64,000 nucleotides of DNA from Nemertoderma westbladi (lineage: Eukaryota; Xenacoelomorpha; Nemertodermatida; Nemertodermatidae): positions 1 through 64,000 of the forward strand of contig JAUCBJ010006691.1 in the NCBI GenBank assembly GCA_032718475.1. The letters run 5' to 3'. Below the pieces are notes generated by a model, which worked only from the letters and a program-made list of their open reading frames with translations, searched no databases and had not been told where the DNA came from. Positions within the stretch are counted from its first letter, which is position 1. Every line of letters begins with the position of its first letter. A program made the position numbers and the translations under genes. Shown here piece by piece: positions 36,785 to 48,305 of the stretch.

Positions 36785-38340
36785 ACATGCATTTAAATCA
36801 TTTTTCCTTCACTCAAAACCTATCTACACCGTCATTTTTTAATGAATTCGTTTGAAATTTTCAGTGAATGGTCTTGACATATTCACATATTGGCCATTGA
36901 TCAGAAGACTAATGTTAACTAAAAAAATGAAAAAATATTAACTAAATGTGTAAAAGCTTTTGTGGGATAACTGATTCGTTTGCCTTGTTGGCCAGTTCCC
37001 CCCCAGTCGCTAAGAATACTCTCAAAGTGATCTACAGCTAAAAATAGTGCAAGTTACCAGCTTATTGGCTGATTTGCTGTACGCAGGCATCTGGGCTCTG
37101 TTTAATCGGACAACAAGCCTAGGGAGGTTGCGTCATAGCCTTGTTTTGTATCTCCCAATAGAATTTGAGTTATCCTTGATGTTGACCTATCACAGAGTAC
37201 TGAACTGAAAATTTCCTATCTCACTGCTCTTTCTCTGTGTTGAACGGGAGCTTCGTGGAATAAGGGAGTTGGTATCCTCGTATAGAGCAGTAGTCACGAG
37301 TTTTTCAAAGCCACGAAAGAACGGCTTTTAGTGTTTTATGTTTTCTGCTTTTTAGCTCAACACTAGTAGGTTTAATTATAAGGACATATATCCTTTAACT
37401 CTCATGGAATCACTGCATTACGCATTCAAACAACAAACTGACTTTAAACTCTGTAAATATCAAAACAAACTGGCACGATTGATCTGTGAATACTGCATAC
37501 TGCTATTTGTTGTCGGTTATTCATTATATTTGTTGATGAATTATTATATTGGAATAACGAGAAATAACCCCGACACCCAATATTCTTGATATACCGAAGG
37601 TAAGAGAGAAAGGTTACCAATAACGATTGTGACTTATGTTAAAGTGGTTTGAAGTGAATCCAATGTTATTTGATAGACCCTACATGAGTCAGTCTGTGTT
37701 CCTTTTATATGTGATTAAAATCAGTGAAGATTGGCAGATTAGTGTGCAGTATTGTGCAGCATTGCGTATGAGTGAGTCTGTTAAAGAAGCAATTCCTAAA
37801 GAATGCGCCATATATGTGAATTATAATTAAGCCATATCGTTGTGAGTAGTTTAAGTCATAACTCTGTTTATATAGATAAAGCGCCACGTCCTAAAGGAAC
37901 TGTTAATATTCCCGAAGGTGAATAATATTGTCAGAGATTATATAATACTGTCAGTCGAATAATACATTAAGCTTACATAGCAATAAAATTAAACCGTCGA
38001 ACCCAATCTCCCGGGAATATCCAGCGGGTGAATGGTCGCGCACGGATTGGTTTCGACTAGTGAAGTGAATCAAATACTTGTCATAGGCTAAAAAGCGATT
38101 TAATATCTAGAAGACATCTTAATTTGGCGGGTTAAACTGCCAAAGGTCTGAAAGCGCGAACAAAATGTGTTTTAGTTTTGGCCGATATTTTCAGATTATC
38201 GGCTCGAAACATAACTTACGATGGAAATTTCAAAATTCTGTCTATAAGTTTTATTGATTAATGTCAAGACCATTCACTGAAAATTTCAAACGAATTGATT
38301 AAGAAATGACGGAGTAGATCGATTTTGAATGAAGGAAAAA
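36785..38340. mobile_element. Element with ~85-bp inverted repeats, hosting the solo LTR
   Basis: The stretch about 36803-36885 (including TTTGAAATTTTCAGTGAATG and GTCTTGACAT) is the reverse complement of about 38260-38337 with few mismatches. Outside the solo LTR only ~270 bp remain. This fits a short foldback or MITE into which the LTR element inserted. Confidence 0.65.
36949..38162 (+). repeat. Solo LTR of the giant BEL/Pao family
   Basis: A 1,214-bp LTR starts TGTAAAAGCTTTTGTGG and ends GAAAGCGCGAACA. It is homologous along its length to 13908-15161 (reverse complement) and to 21494-22320. It is flanked by the 5-bp direct repeat AAATG at 36944-36948 and 38163-38167. A 5-bp duplication is normal for BEL/Pao. 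A solo LTR arises by recombination between the two LTRs of a former full copy. Internal open frames are incidental. Confidence 0.9.
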
Positions 38341-38344
38341 ATGA

Positions 38345-38850
38345 GAAATAATATCATATGCACAGCTTCTACTAAATAAAGTGGAGAGGGCTGCTAAGGA
38401 GGTTGGATTGCATATAAATGCTACAAAGACCGAATTCATGACCTTTAATGTTGATGGAAACTTGACAACCATTGATAATAATCAACTAAGGAAGGTCGAT
38501 GACTTCCAGTACCTTGGATCATGGATAGAGTAGCAAAAAGGACATAGAAGTTAGGAAAGCAAAGGCTTGGGTAGCTCTATCAAAAATTGATACCATCTGG
38601 AAATCACATCTCTCCAGGCACCTGAAGACTAAGTTCTTTCGAGCCACAGTGTAAAGTGTATTTTTATACAGGGGTGAGACCTGGACACTGACTAAATCAC
38701 TTTAACAACGAATTGATGGTTGCTACACAAGACTTCTAAGGGCAGCCCTAAACATCAGCTGGAGACAACACATGACAAATGCCGAGCTTTATGTTACAAT
38801 ACCACCTGTATCAACCACCCTCCGTGAACGCTCGACCTAGTAGTAGTTGG
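38345..38850 (+). pseudogene. Non-LTR reverse transcriptase fragment, decayed
   Basis: Conceptual reading in changing frames shows AAKEVGLHINATKTEFMTFN, then DFQYLGSWIE, a KAW...IWKS-like stretch and WRQHMTNAELYVTIPPVST. These are the post-catalytic and C-terminal motifs of a LINE reverse transcriptase, of the same broad type as 45895-46960. Several stops and frameshifts are present, including a stop right after LGSWIE. Confidence 0.75.
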
Positions 38851-38938
38851 AGAATCGGGAATCCTGGAAGGATCTCATTTCCACTGTCCGAGTTCGCCCG
38901 ACCTAGTAGTAGTAGTAACAATCATTGCAACTATACGT

Positions 38939-38942
38939 AGGG
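38939..38942. repeat. Target site duplication AGGG (left)
   Basis: AGGG immediately precedes the Gypsy 3' LTR and is repeated at 43287-43290 after the 5' LTR. Removing the element restores continuity of the inverted-repeat arm (ACGTAGGGCCTATTATAAT), as seen in the other arm at 36450-36475. Confidence 0.9.
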
Positions 38943-39139
38943 TGTGGAGATGGCGTCCAGCCACGAAATGAAAACGTATGTCTGTATGTAGACTCAAGTT
39001 CGAGCGATCGCTGATGGCATACTGCAGTACTGTCGTACAATTCTGTAGGTGGGCCTAGAGTTCCTCTCTAGGGTTGCTAGGCAACCGTAATAACAAAGTT
39101 TTGGGACTGTATAATATGTATGTCAGTGGGGCTGCCACA
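38943..39139 (-). repeat. Gypsy 3' LTR (197 bp)
   Basis: On the minus strand it starts TGTGGCAGCCCC and ends CATCTCCACA. It is preceded in that direction by the tract ACTGGGGGGGGGTCA (39140-39154), the polypurine tract. Confidence 0.93.
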
Positions 39140-39165
39140 TGACCCCCCCCCAGTCTCGAAACGTA

Positions 39166-42100
39166 TTAGAGATATTCAGGTGGACGGACCGTCCGGCCCG
39201 ATCGAGTTTGTACGGGCGGTTGGGCTGGGGTTGGTGGTCTTTGCGTTAGTACCGGCGGTGTAGGAGGTACCGGAGGTGCGTTCGGGGGTCGACCTCGGCG
39301 CCGCGGTTGGCCGAGAACGACCGGCTCGGTAAAATCGAGATGGGCCGGTTTGAGTCGGTCGACTGAAATCGTTTCAGTTCGACCGCCCATATCGATCTTA
39401 AATGTTTTGGGTCCGGGGGTGAGGACCTTGTAAGGCCCCTCGTAGGGGCGTTCGAATGGCGTCCGGTGGGCGTCGCGCCGGACGAAAACGTAGGTAGCGT
39501 CGTGGAGGTCCGGTGGAACCGACGACGGAGTCAGTCCGTGGCGTGACGTCGGTACCGGAGCGAACCGCCCGACCGTATCCCGGAGTTGAGGGAGGATCGT
39601 GGACGGCGAGTGCTGGGCGCCTGTAGCCGGCGGAAGGAACTCGCCCGGGACGGTGAGGGGGGCACCGTAGACCAGCTCGGCGGAGGAGGTCCCCAAGTCG
39701 TCCTTGGGAGCGGTCCGGATTCCGAGGAGAACCCACGGCAACTCGTCGACCCAATCGGGGCCGGTGAGCGAGGCCCGCAGGGCGGACTTTAGGTGGCGGT
39801 GGAAACGTTCCACCAGTCCGTTCGCTTGTGGGTGGTAGGCCGTGGTGCGGTGCAGTTGGGTGCCCAGCAGCTGGTTGACGGCGGACCAGAGCTGGGAGGT
39901 AAACTGCGAACCGCGGTCGGAGGAGAGATCCGCGGGGACGCCGAACCGAGATATCCAGATGGAGATGAGAGCCCGGTCGCAACTCTCGGTGGAGGTCTCG
40001 GTGAGGGGCACGGCCTCTGGCCACCGAGTGAACCGGTCTACCATCGTCAGCAGGTGAGTGAACCCGCGCGATGGTGGTAGAGGGCCGACCAGATCCACGT
40101 GGATGTGGTCGAACCGGCGGTGGGGGGTGGCGAAGGTGCCGAGGGGCGCGCGAACGTGGCGTTGCACCTTGGAAGACTGGCAAGGGATGCAGGTCTTCGC
40201 CCACTCGCCCACCTCTTTGCGGAGGCCGTGCCACACGAACCTGTCGGCGACGAGTTTCTTGGTGGTACGAGCGCCGGGGTGAGACAGGCCGTGCAGGGCG
40301 TCGAAGACGCGCCGTCGCCAGGCGACGGGGACGACGGGGCGCGGGTGTCCGAGAGAAACGTCGCAAAGTAGAGTGGCGTTGGCGGGGGCGAGCGGGACGT
40401 CTTCCAGTTGGAGGCCGGACACGGCGGAGCGGTAGGTTGGCAGCTCGGGGTCGGCGAGTTGGGCAGCCGCCATAGCCGTGTAGTCGAGGCCGGGGAGGAG
40501 GGTTCGAACCGCGCTGACCGTAGTCCTGGAGAGCGCATCCGCCACACAGTTGTCTTTGCCAGCGACGTGTTCGATCGCCGTGGTGAACTCGGAAATGTAG
40601 GCGATGTGCCGTTGTTGCCGATTCGACCACGGGTCGCTGATCTTGGCGAATGCGAACGTCAGGGGTTTGTGGTCTGTGTAGGCGGTGAATACGCGGCCCT
40701 CCAGGTAGTACCGGAAGTGGCGAACAGCGAGGTACAGCGCGAGGAGTTCCCGGTCGAACGCGCTGTACTTCACCTCCGGGGGTCGAAGTTGGCGGCTGAA
40801 GAACGCCAGGGGGCGCCACGAGTCGCCGACGAGCTGTTCTAGAACGGCGCCCACCGCCGTGCCGGATGCGTCCACGGTGAGCGCCGTCGGTGCGTTGGCG
40901 TTGGGGTGGGCGAGCATCGTGGCGTTGGCGAGGGCTTCCTTGGCGTTCCGGAACGCCGCCGCCATGTCGGGGGTCCAGTCGATGGACTTGGGTTTACCGG
41001 CAAGGGCCGCGTAGAGGGGCCGCATGATGGCGGCGGCCGCAGGGACGAAGCGATGATAGAAGTTCACCATCCCCACGAACTCCTGCAGGCCCTTGACGGT
41101 GGTCGGTTGGGTGAACTCACGGATGGCGGCGACCTTGTCGGGGAGCGGGTAGGCGCCGTGGGCCGAGATTCGGTGGCCGAGGAAGTCGATGGTCGACCGA
41201 CCGAACTCGCACTTGGCGAGGTTGATCACGAGGCCGTGTTCTTGGAGGCGCGCGAAGAGCTGACGGAGGTGGTCACGGTGTTCCTTGGGGGACCGACTTG
41301 CGACGAGGACGTCGTCTAGGTAGACGAAGAGGAAGTCGAGTCCCTGGCACACCGTGTCCATCAGTCTCTGGAAGGCCTGGGCCGCGTTTTTCAGCCCGAA
41401 CGGCATTCGAAGGAATTCAAACAGGCCGAACGGGGTTATAACCGCGGTCTTGGCGATGTCGGCCTCGGTTACGGGGATCTGGTGGTAGCCGCGCACCAGA
41501 TCGATCTTAGAAAAGATCTTCGCCCCAGCCAGTCTGGAGGAGAAGTCCTGGATATGGGGGATGGGGTACCGGTCCGGAATCGTGGCGTCGTTGAGGCGTC
41601 GGTAGTCGCCACACGGCCGCCATCCACCCGAGGGTTTAGGGGCCATGTGGAGGGGTGACGCCCATGGACTGTTGGAACGGCGGATGATCCCCATCTCCTC
41701 CATCGTCCGGAACTCGTCCCGCGCGATCTCGAGTTTGTCTGGAGGCAGACGACGGGCGCGGGAGTAGACCGGGGGTCCCTCGGTGGGGATGTAATGTTCG
41801 ACCCCGTGTTTCGCGGTGGGGTCGGAGAACCGAGGGATCGTAATATCGGGGAACTCGGCGAGGAGCCGAGCGAACTCGTCGTCCGAGGCGGTGACAGAAC
41901 CGAGGTGGGGGGCGTGGCCCGTAGTCCGCCCGCACGGGATCGAGGTCAACGTCTCGGCGTCGACCAGACGACGGCCTCTCAGGTCGACCAACATGTTGTT
42001 CGCTCGGAGGAAGTCGGCTCCGAGGAGAGGCTGGGCGACGTCGGCCGCGATAAACTTCCACTGGAAACGGCGGGAGTGGAAGTCGAGTTTGACGGAGCGG

Positions 42101-42516
42101 TGGCCGTACGTTCGAATGTACGTTTTGTTGGCGGCGAGGAGGGGCGGCCCGCTCTGTCCCGAACGTTCCTCGCGAGTCGTCGCGGGAATAACGCTTACCT
42201 CCGCCCCGGTGTCGACCAAGAAGCGTTGCGCGGAAACGCGGTCCCAGGCAAACAGCAGCAGGTCGGTGTGGCCGGCCGTTGTAGCTGCTACAAACGGCCG
42301 GCCGGGGCGTTTCCCTGGTAACTGCAGGGCGGGCGGCACTTCCTGGCTGTGGGGCCGAACGTCTGGTGATAATAGCACCAGTCCGGGTTCGAGTTCGGGG
42401 CCCGCGGGGCGGGAGTCGACGCCGACGAGGAGTTCTTGCCGGTTCGCTGCGGCGGGACCGGCGTCGGTTTCCTGACAGCGTGGGCCGCGAGTGAGGTCTG
42501 CCGGGAGGCCTCCCAC
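39166..42516 (-). CDS. pol: Gypsy pol: protease, RT, RNase H, integrase (1116-aa frame)
   Basis: Domains in order: aspartic protease with VDTGAE (D at residue ~102); reverse transcriptase with YLDD at ~399-402; RNase H starting at TVDASG (~548); integrase HHCC zinc module at ~742-780; DDE core with HVDLVGPL (~807), SSDRGSQF (~864) and [11 protein letters not shown] (~900); a C-terminal GPY/F-like module at ~1025-1060; and a Pro-rich tail. The first ~70 residues overlap gag in a different frame and are probably not translated as such. Expression by frameshifting from gag is the likely mode, as in related elements. There is no stop in 3.35 kb and all catalytic residues are present. Other long open frames here (for example 39398-40819 and 41636-42691) are GC-rich shadows. 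Confidence 0.93.
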   Translation of the reverse strand: MGGLPADLTRGPRCQETDAGPAAANRQELLVGVDSRPAGPELEPGLVLLSPDVRPHSQEVPPALQLPGKRPGRPFVAATTAGHTDLLLFAWDRVSAQRFLVDTGAEVSVIPATTREERSGQSGPPLLAANKTYIRTYGHRSVKLDFHSRRFQWKFIAADVAQPLLGADFLRANNMLVDLRGRRLVDAETLTSIPCGRTTGHAPHLGSVTASDDEFARLLAEFPDITIPRFSDPTAKHGVEHYIPTEGPPVYSRARRLPPDKLEIARDEFRTMEEMGIIRRSNSPWASPLHMAPKPSGGWRPCGDYRRLNDATIPDRYPIPHIQDFSSRLAGAKIFSKIDLVRGYHQIPVTEADIAKTAVITPFGLFEFLRMPFGLKNAAQAFQRLMDTVCQGLDFLFVYLDDVLVASRSPKEHRDHLRQLFARLQEHGLVINLAKCEFGRSTIDFLGHRISAHGAYPLPDKVAAIREFTQPTTVKGLQEFVGMVNFYHRFVPAAAAIMRPLYAALAGKPKSIDWTPDMAAAFRNAKEALANATMLAHPNANAPTALTVDASGTAVGAVLEQLVGDSWRPLAFFSRQLRPPEVKYSAFDRELLALYLAVRHFRYYLEGRVFTAYTDHKPLTFAFAKISDPWSNRQQRHIAYISEFTTAIEHVAGKDNCVADALSRTTVSAVRTLLPGLDYTAMAAAQLADPELPTYRSAVSGLQLEDVPLAPANATLLCDVSLGHPRPVVPVAWRRRVFDALHGLSHPGARTTKKLVADRFVWHGLRKEVGEWAKTCIPCQSSKVQRHVRAPLGTFATPHRRFDHIHVDLVGPLPPSRGFTHLLTMVDRFTRWPEAVPLTETSTESCDRALISIWISRFGVPADLSSDRGSQFTSQLWSAVNQLLGTQLHRTTAYHPQANGLVERFHRHLKSALRASLTGPDWVDELPWVLLGIRTAPKDDLGTSSAELVYGAPLTVPGEFLPPATGAQHSPSTILPQLRDTVGRFAPVPTSRHGLTPSSVPPDLHDATYVFVRRDAHRTPFERPYEGPYKVLTPGPKTFKIDMGGRTETISVDRLKPAHLDFTEPVVLGQPRRRGRPPNAPPVPPTPPVLTQRPPTPAQPPVQTRSGRTVRPPEYL

Positions 42517-43004
42517 AGCGCGTCGGCCCGGTCCGCAACCCTGTCGAGGTCGCGGAAGTCCTCCTCCGCGAGTTGGAGGCGGATTGCGGCGGGCATCTGC
42601 CGGAGGAAGGCCTCCTCGAAGAGGAGTCCCGCGTTGTCGTCGCCGAGGAGCGCCTGCATTTCTCCGAGGAGTTGCGAGGGGCGCCGGTCACCGAGGCCGT
42701 CGAGGTCCCAGAGTCGGGCTGCGCGCTCGCGTCGGGAGAGCCCGAAGGCCTTGAGAAGTTGGCCCTTGAGTTTGAGGTACTTCTCAGTAGCGGGAGGGTT
42801 CTGGATGAGTTTTAGGAGGCGAGCGGCTGTCTCCTGGTCGAGGGCCCCCACCACGTAATAATATTTTGTAGCGTCCTCGGTGATGCTACGAATGTGGAAC
42901 TGTGCCTCCGCCTGGGCGAACCACACCTCGGGTTGGGTGGTCCAGAACGGAGGCAGCTTAATAGAAACGGCGTTGGCGGTCGCTTCGGCCATTGTCGTCA
43001 ACAC
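42288..43004 (-). CDS. gag: Gypsy gag (238 aa), CHCC type
   Basis: Starts [13 protein letters not shown] 85 nt after the 5' LTR. The capsid region contains [19 protein letters not shown] and [12 protein letters not shown], both typical of CsRn1-like gag. The C-terminal zinc motif is C-X3-H-X9-C-X3-C ([19 protein letters not shown]) instead of the retroviral CCHC, a hallmark of this group. The last 229 bp overlap the pol frame, consistent with frameshifting. Gag forms the virus-like particle that packages the RNA. Confidence 0.92.
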   Translation of the reverse strand: MLTTMAEATANAVSIKLPPFWTTQPEVWFAQAEAQFHIRSITEDATKYYYVVGALDQETAARLLKLIQNPPATEKYLKLKGQLLKAFGLSRRERAARLWDLDGLGDRRPSQLLGEMQALLGDDNAGLLFEEAFLRQMPAAIRLQLAEEDFRDLDRVADRADALWEASRQTSLAAHAVRKPTPVPPQRTGKNSSSASTPAPRAPNSNPDWCYYHQTFGPTARKCRPPCSYQGNAPAGRL

Positions 43005-43073
43005 AGTTTCGGTGGCTGATCAGTTTGATTGCAGGATCATGCTGCGAGTCGCGGTCTCAAGTGTTCGTCTTGA

Positions 43074-43088
43074 GACGCTGGGTCACCA
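43074..43088 (-). promoter_or_regulatory. Gypsy primer-binding site (tRNA-Trp type)
   Basis: The minus strand reads TGGTGACCCAGCGTC one base after the LTR end. The first nine bases match the PBS complementary to tRNA-Trp used by CsRn1 and Kabuki, to my knowledge. The remainder differs. Confidence 0.7.
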
Positions 43089-43089
43089 A

Positions 43090-43286
43090 TGTGGAGATGG
43101 CGTCTAGCCACGAAATGAAAACGTATGTCTGTATGTAGACTCAAGTTCGAGCGATCGCTGATGGCATACTGCAGTACTGTCGTACAATTCTGTAGGTGGG
43201 CCTAGAGTTCCTCTCTAGGGTTGCTAGGCAACCGTAATAACAAAGTTTTGGGACTGTATAATATGTATGTCAGTGGGGCTGCCACA
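43090..43286 (-). repeat. Gypsy 5' LTR (197 bp)
   Basis: Matches 38943-39139 with a single visible difference (C/T in GGCGTC/TAGCC), which indicates a young insertion. Confidence 0.93.
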
Positions 43287-44110
43287 AGGGCCTATTATAA
43301 TACTCCCAGCACTACAAAAACTAATGTCCCCAGATGTGCGCAAGGGACAGTATTTAGAACGGTGTGATTTCGTCAATATATAAAAATATTTCTTAATGTC
43401 CATTGCAACTACATACCGTATGGCCTGCAGAAAAAACAATACAAAAACTAATGTCCCCAGATGTGCGCAAGGGACAGTATTTGGAACGGTGTGTTCTCGT
43501 TAATTTATTAATATTATTATATATTCTTAACGTCCATTGCAACTACCTACATAAGTAGAACGTAGGGCATAATATAATACTCTCAGCACTAAAAAACTAA
43601 TGTCCCCGGATGTGCGCAAGGGACAGTACACTATTTAGAATGGGTGTGTTTTCGTTAATTTATTATAATGTCTATTTCCACTACAGTACGTAGAAGGGTC
43701 TAAAAAATAAAAGGTATAAAATTAATGATATAATTAATATAATTGAATGATGTGAATGTAATTTGAATGATAAGAGTTATATCATATATCGTTGTGCTCC
43801 ACTTTGTTTGTTTAAACATGAATTTAATTAGTGCCCCCGCAGAAAAAAAAAAGTAGCAGTGGCCGTATTACGATATTTGTCCACATATTTTTTAAAAGAT
43901 TTATACATGCTTGTATGCATAGTGCATTTTTTAGCACTATCGACTAAGTGAAAATCCATTGTTATAGTAACTGAGGAAAGTTGCACCACAAGGGGTGCTT
44001 AGGTAACTCATAAGGAAATATTAACTTTTACAATTATTCACGAGTGTATAAAAACAATAAAAAAACATTATCTAGGGATTGCCTGAGCTGCATTGTCTCA
44101 ACGACAGACC
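43287..44110 (-). repeat. Right arm of the inverted repeat element
   Basis: Inverted counterpart of 35770-36500; 38915-38942 is its inner end, separated by the Gypsy insertion. It contains three units with AATGTCCCCAGATGTGCGCA followed by AGGGACAGTATTTAGAACGG. Further out (44200-44460) more GGGGAC/GTCCCC words continue but the match to the left flank weakens. Confidence 0.7.
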
Positions 44111-44744
44111 TGACTAACTAATCCATAAATAATTGAACATAACACATAACATACTTAATTTCAACCACAAACCGGGGTCGTTAAAAATTAAGCTCACTGG
44201 GGACATTGTGACGTCATAAAATGACGTAGATAATGTGTGTATACTTATCACTGTTATAGTGGGGACATCAATATTTACACCCCATACACACCGAACACAT
44301 ACGAGTGCGGCTTAACACAAACAAAGTGGGGACTGAGCCTAAATACGGTGAAATTTCATATTTAGACTAATTTGGCAATGAAGATTTCGAATTTCCAGTC
44401 AGAACGTTCTGGGGACGTCCCCAGTTCGCGAAAGGTCCCCAGAACGTGGGTATTGTATGGCACTTACGTCCACAGTATGTAGCGTTAACCAGTGCACACA
44501 GAGACTTTTGAAAAACGGCCATAGTATAATTATATCAGTTCGCTGATGGCTCGCCATACGTGTCTCGCCCCACAAACTCGATAAAATATTAAATAAACAG
44601 TAAGTATCAGATAAAATGAACAGATTCAAGTTTGACACTTTTTAAAATTTGTAGTTAAAACGTCAAATAACGAGGTCGTATTGTCAGGGATTAGAGTTTG
44701 ACAAGCTAGGTGCAGGTGAGGATGCAGCCACATATTATGAACCC
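44111..44744. other. Flank of the inverted repeat, no gene
   Basis: It contains the short palindromic cluster GTTCTGGGGACGTCCCCAG at 44406-44424 with a nearby second copy of GTCCCCAGAACGT. No supported ORF. Confidence 0.4.
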
Positions 44745-45660
44745 CTATTCGCGGCAATGCTGAGAGTGCTCTATAATGTTGAAATAGTCTAGTATCATTT
44801 TATGCTTGGTTTCGAATGTGATCGTGCTAAGGCTGTAGCAGTTTCTTATGAAATTGGAGCTGACAAGGTCATATGGTGGGGGATTAGAAATTGACAAACG
44901 AGATTGCAGACTCTTTAAGGAGTATTCATACAGAAGAATCGACGCGAGCCGAGGTAGGGGGAAGTGGGTCTGGGCCATCTTGTAGGTGCTGCCGAGGCCT
45001 TTGTATTTCCCCTTTGTATTGCGGTCTAGTAAGTGGCGCAGAGATGTTTGTAGTGGATGATTTGGGCACTTCGTCAGTCTTATTAGCGTCCCTATACAGA
45101 GGCGAAAAGCCGAAACCGATATTGGTGGGCAGTCCATGAGATTGTAGATTATAGTATTTGAAGTGTAAGAACGAAGGCAGAGCAGTCCTCGCATGATCTT
45201 ACGATGGTAGGCATCTAGTTGTTCTAACTGGGTGGACGTCATAGCACCGACCAAAAACTGGATATTGTACAATGCGGACGGAATCGCTACTTTATTCCAT
45301 AGAGTGGCGATGGTGGAGCAGGTTAAATGTCTGGTAGTCCATCCTTGTCTCTGGAATCTCTCGCTGTACGCTGTTAAGATATGCATGGCTGCTTTAAGGA
45401 GATCAGCTTTGCTACATGGTATCTTAAAACCCAGAAAATTTATGTGACTGGAAGGTTCTAGCAAGGACCCGCCGATGTCTATGAATGTTGGAATATGTGC
45501 ACTGTGCAGGGCTACCGCTATATATCCATCTGGTCTTAGTGGCCACGATCTCTAATCGCAAGTTGTGTGCTCCTTCGTTGACAACCCTTACCATTGATTC
45601 AATATCTTTAGGACGCACTAGGCTGCAGGGATATACGGCCAGATGTTAATCTACCAATGG
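44745..45660 (-). pseudogene. Non-LTR reverse transcriptase, C-terminal part, frameshifted
   Basis: On the minus strand, 45660-45560 reads LAVYPCSLVRPKDIESMVRV in place of the region after the catalytic ADD. A long open piece of 239 aa follows (45464-44745) with INFLGFKIP and VAIPSALYNIQFLVGAMTS. This is the thumb and post-RT region of a LINE. At least one frameshift and a stop where the ADD motif should be show it is dead. It is a different family from 45895-46960. Confidence 0.7.
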
Positions 45661-45894
45661 CTGGTCAGCAGTAGAGTGCTCTCATCTCTAATTTGGGCAC
45701 ACTCCACTGCGACCTGCACCTAGCGGCTGCAAAGATCGATTGCTGCAAAGCTATACAATTAAATTCTATTGTATCGCATTTAAGAGATCCCATTGAGACA
45801 CTGCTCCGTGTAAATCAGAATGTCGTGGGACCATGGAGTCCAGTTTGGCACTTAGAAGGATAATTTATTCACTTTTTATTTAACACTCTTGGAA

Positions 45895-46960
45895 GGATAA
45901 TTTATTGAAAAGTTATCAAAAAAGAAAGACAGGTATCTGGCAGTTAACTTTGTTGACTTCTTCAAGGCCTTTGATTGAGTCTATCGCTCAAGTATGTGCA
46001 GAATACTTTCATTATATAGGATTTCCGGTGAAATTATTGCAGCAATCAGATCAGTATACGATGGTTCGACGACATTTGTGTCTACTGTTGACGGTGACAC
46101 AGAACCATTTGAAGTGTTATGGGGCGTCCTCCAGGGAGACACACTTGCACCATTCTTGTTCATAATTGTTGTTGACTATGTTCTACGTATGTCCTTAGAT
46201 CATCATAATGATGATGGGGTGATGATAACTCCACCTACTGGCTCCAGAAGTCGAGGAAATCCTGCCAAGTACCTAAATGATCTAGACTTCGCTGATGACT
46301 TAGGAGTACTCTCAGAATCACTAGAGGGAGCCCAACGGCTCCTCAGCTCATTAGAACATGCTGCATCTAGTGTTGGTCTTTTTATTAACTCCAGAAAGAC
46401 CAAAATTTTCACAGTTAACTTTGAAAGTCCTCAACAAGTCTCTGATCGGATGAGCCTAAGCTCAAAGGATGGTATGCTGGAGCATGTGGACGACTTCTGT
46501 TACCTGGGATCATGGATCCGGAAGTCAGGTGAGGACCTTCGAATACGTAAGGGAAAGGCATGGGCAGCCTTGAATAGGCTTTCCAGGATTTGGAAGTCAC
46601 CGAGAATTAATCGGAAACTTAAGGTTCGATTATTTAGAGCAGCAGTAGTTCCAGTACTCCTCTACGGGAGTCCATGCTGGGCTCTAACAGCTGAGGAAAC
46701 CAAATCTGTGGATGCCACATCACCAACCAGACACTATATAACATTGGATGTGTCTCATTGGTTCCCCCAAGCTTGACACTAGAACAAAGCCACCTCCGCT
46801 TTACATGACATTGTTTTCGCTGTGGGGACCAGCCTGTACACAATCTTGTGCTTTGGCTGCCCCATGGAGAAAATAAGCATTTTGGACAGCCCATGACTTT
46901 CGTGAGACGCATCTTAAAGGACACTGGTGTTAGATCCATTTATATAGTACTGGAAGTGCT
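45895..46960 (+). pseudogene. Non-LTR reverse transcriptase with C-terminus, decayed
   Basis: It starts with motif A (LAVNFVDFFKAFD, followed by TGA where SV is expected). Then come GVLQGDTLAPFLFIIVVDY, DLDFADDLGVLS (catalytic ADD kept), DDFCYLGSWIRKSGEDLRIR and VVPVLLYGSPCWALT. After a frame change near 46780 it continues with HCFRCGDQPVHNLVLWLPHG and GQPMTFVRRILKDTGV, the conserved C-terminal tail. The endonuclease domain is missing (5' truncated). It is the same broad clade as 38345-38850. Confidence 0.85.
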
Positions 46961-47037
46961 GGTGTCTCGGAGGCCGGCGGTAGTGGTTGGCGGGATCAGT
47001 ACTACTGTACTGGTACGGCGGGTGTTAGGATGGTTGT

Positions 47038-47155
47038 CTGTACCGGTAGGGAGTAGGGTAGTTATCGGGATTAGTATTGAGTCTGTAGTACCGGTAGGGA
47101 GTAGGGTAGTTTTCGGGACTAGTTTTGAGTCTGTAGTACCGGTAGGTCGGTCGTA
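47038..47155 (+). repeat. 48-bp tandem repeat, ~2.5 copies
   Basis: GTACCGGTAGGGAGTAGGGT units directly follow the reverse transcriptase C-terminus. They could be the 3' UTR repeat of that LINE. Confidence 0.7.
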
Positions 47156-47354
47156 AGGTACGTTGTTTGTTTGATATATTCCATTCTCTATTTAAGCATT
47201 TATCTGTTATGGCGGTTTATTATTACGCAGTGTTTCTTATTTATATCATTTTAACAACTGGCCTTGAAGATTCGGATAATCTTGCTAAAGTCATGGGAGG
47301 ATAGGGAGTTGTGGCGGTGCAACTTTGTTGATAAGCCGGAATAGAATTATTAAC

Positions 47355-48305
47355 CCTGAAAAGCCCGGGGGGGGGGGGGGGGTGAAATCCACCCCCCCTC
47401 TGTTGTTTTTTTTTAGATTCTATAGAGATGATCGATCAAGGGAACTCCAAATTCCATTATGAAAAAAACTAGAAGTTCACACGACTTGAAGCTTTCGAGA
47501 TATAAGGAAGCTGTGACACCTATGTCAGCACTTTTCAGCACTGAAATTTCACATTTCAGTTTCTTTGGGGTAACTTCACTCTATGGTGAAATATATCGTC
47601 AAAATTCGGTTATTTTGAACACCGAACACATTGAAAACAATTATGGGTAAAATTTCGTGTTTAGATTTGAAAATTTGATAAGTACCACAAGAGCACCAAA
47701 AGTGCAAGTAGTGTGAAATTTCAAATTTTGAAATAGGATACAACGTCAATATCCACACCCATACTGAGGTTTTCGTATATGCTGATTTCCTTGGTGGCAA
47801 TTATAAGACACTGTAGTTGACCAAAATTGCTCGAAAATGAAAAGATCCCCTACTAGAACTTTTCAAATATATAATTTTCAAATAAACTACATGTTTCAGT
47901 TAACTTATATCCAATGCCGTATATATCTGTGATATTGGGTTATTTTGAACGCTGAACCCATTTATAACAAGATTGTGTATAATTCTATGTCGAAATAAAT
48001 TGCGAATTTTTAAAACGCCTAAAATTTAAAAGCACCAAAATAGCACGAAAAGTGCAAGTAGTAAAATGCGAAAAAATTGATTTCGCAATTGCGGAAAAAC
48101 TTGAATTGCAGTGAAAAATTAGACACGGATTTGGAATCAGCGTGATTGTATTTATGATACAAAATTGTATTTGAATTTAAATACTTAGATTTTTCGAAAA
48201 ATTTTCAAAAAATATGCATGCAATGAAATTTTTAGCAACACGAAATGTGCTATTAGTGCCAATCCGACAAATGGAATCCACCCCCCACCCCCTGGGCGTT
48301 TCAGG
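47355..48305. mobile_element. Non-autonomous TIR element with G-tract end
   Basis: The left end CCTGAAAAGCCCGGGG and right end CCCCTGGGCGTTTCAGG are inverted repeats. The G tract at 47367-47382 and CCACCCCCCACCCCC near 48280 lie just inside. The interior repeats GGTTATTTTGAAC and GAAAAGTGCAAGTAGT-like words about 330 bp apart. There is no coding capacity, and the superfamily cannot be assigned. Confidence 0.6.

Larger units (their letters stand above)
38943..43286 (-). mobile_element. Ty3/Gypsy LTR retrotransposon, CsRn1-type, apparently intact
   Basis: A 4,344-bp element with 197-bp LTRs that differ at one visible position, a PBS, a G-rich polypurine tract, gag and pol ORFs and a 4-bp target duplication. 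The gag CHCC motif and the TGGTGACCC primer site match the CsRn1/Kabuki group. It is strikingly GC-rich in an AT-rich region. Near-identical LTRs and open frames indicate recent insertion and possible current activity. Confidence 0.93.

Noticed and set aside
37404-37830. Two ~60-aa ORFs inside the solo LTR
   Set aside because: Incidental frames; the corresponding parts of the other LTRs do not keep them.
39398-42858. Many long overlapping ORFs on both strands in the GC-rich Gypsy
   Set aside because: High GC reduces stop codons; only gag (42288-43004) and pol (39166-42516) show protein motifs.
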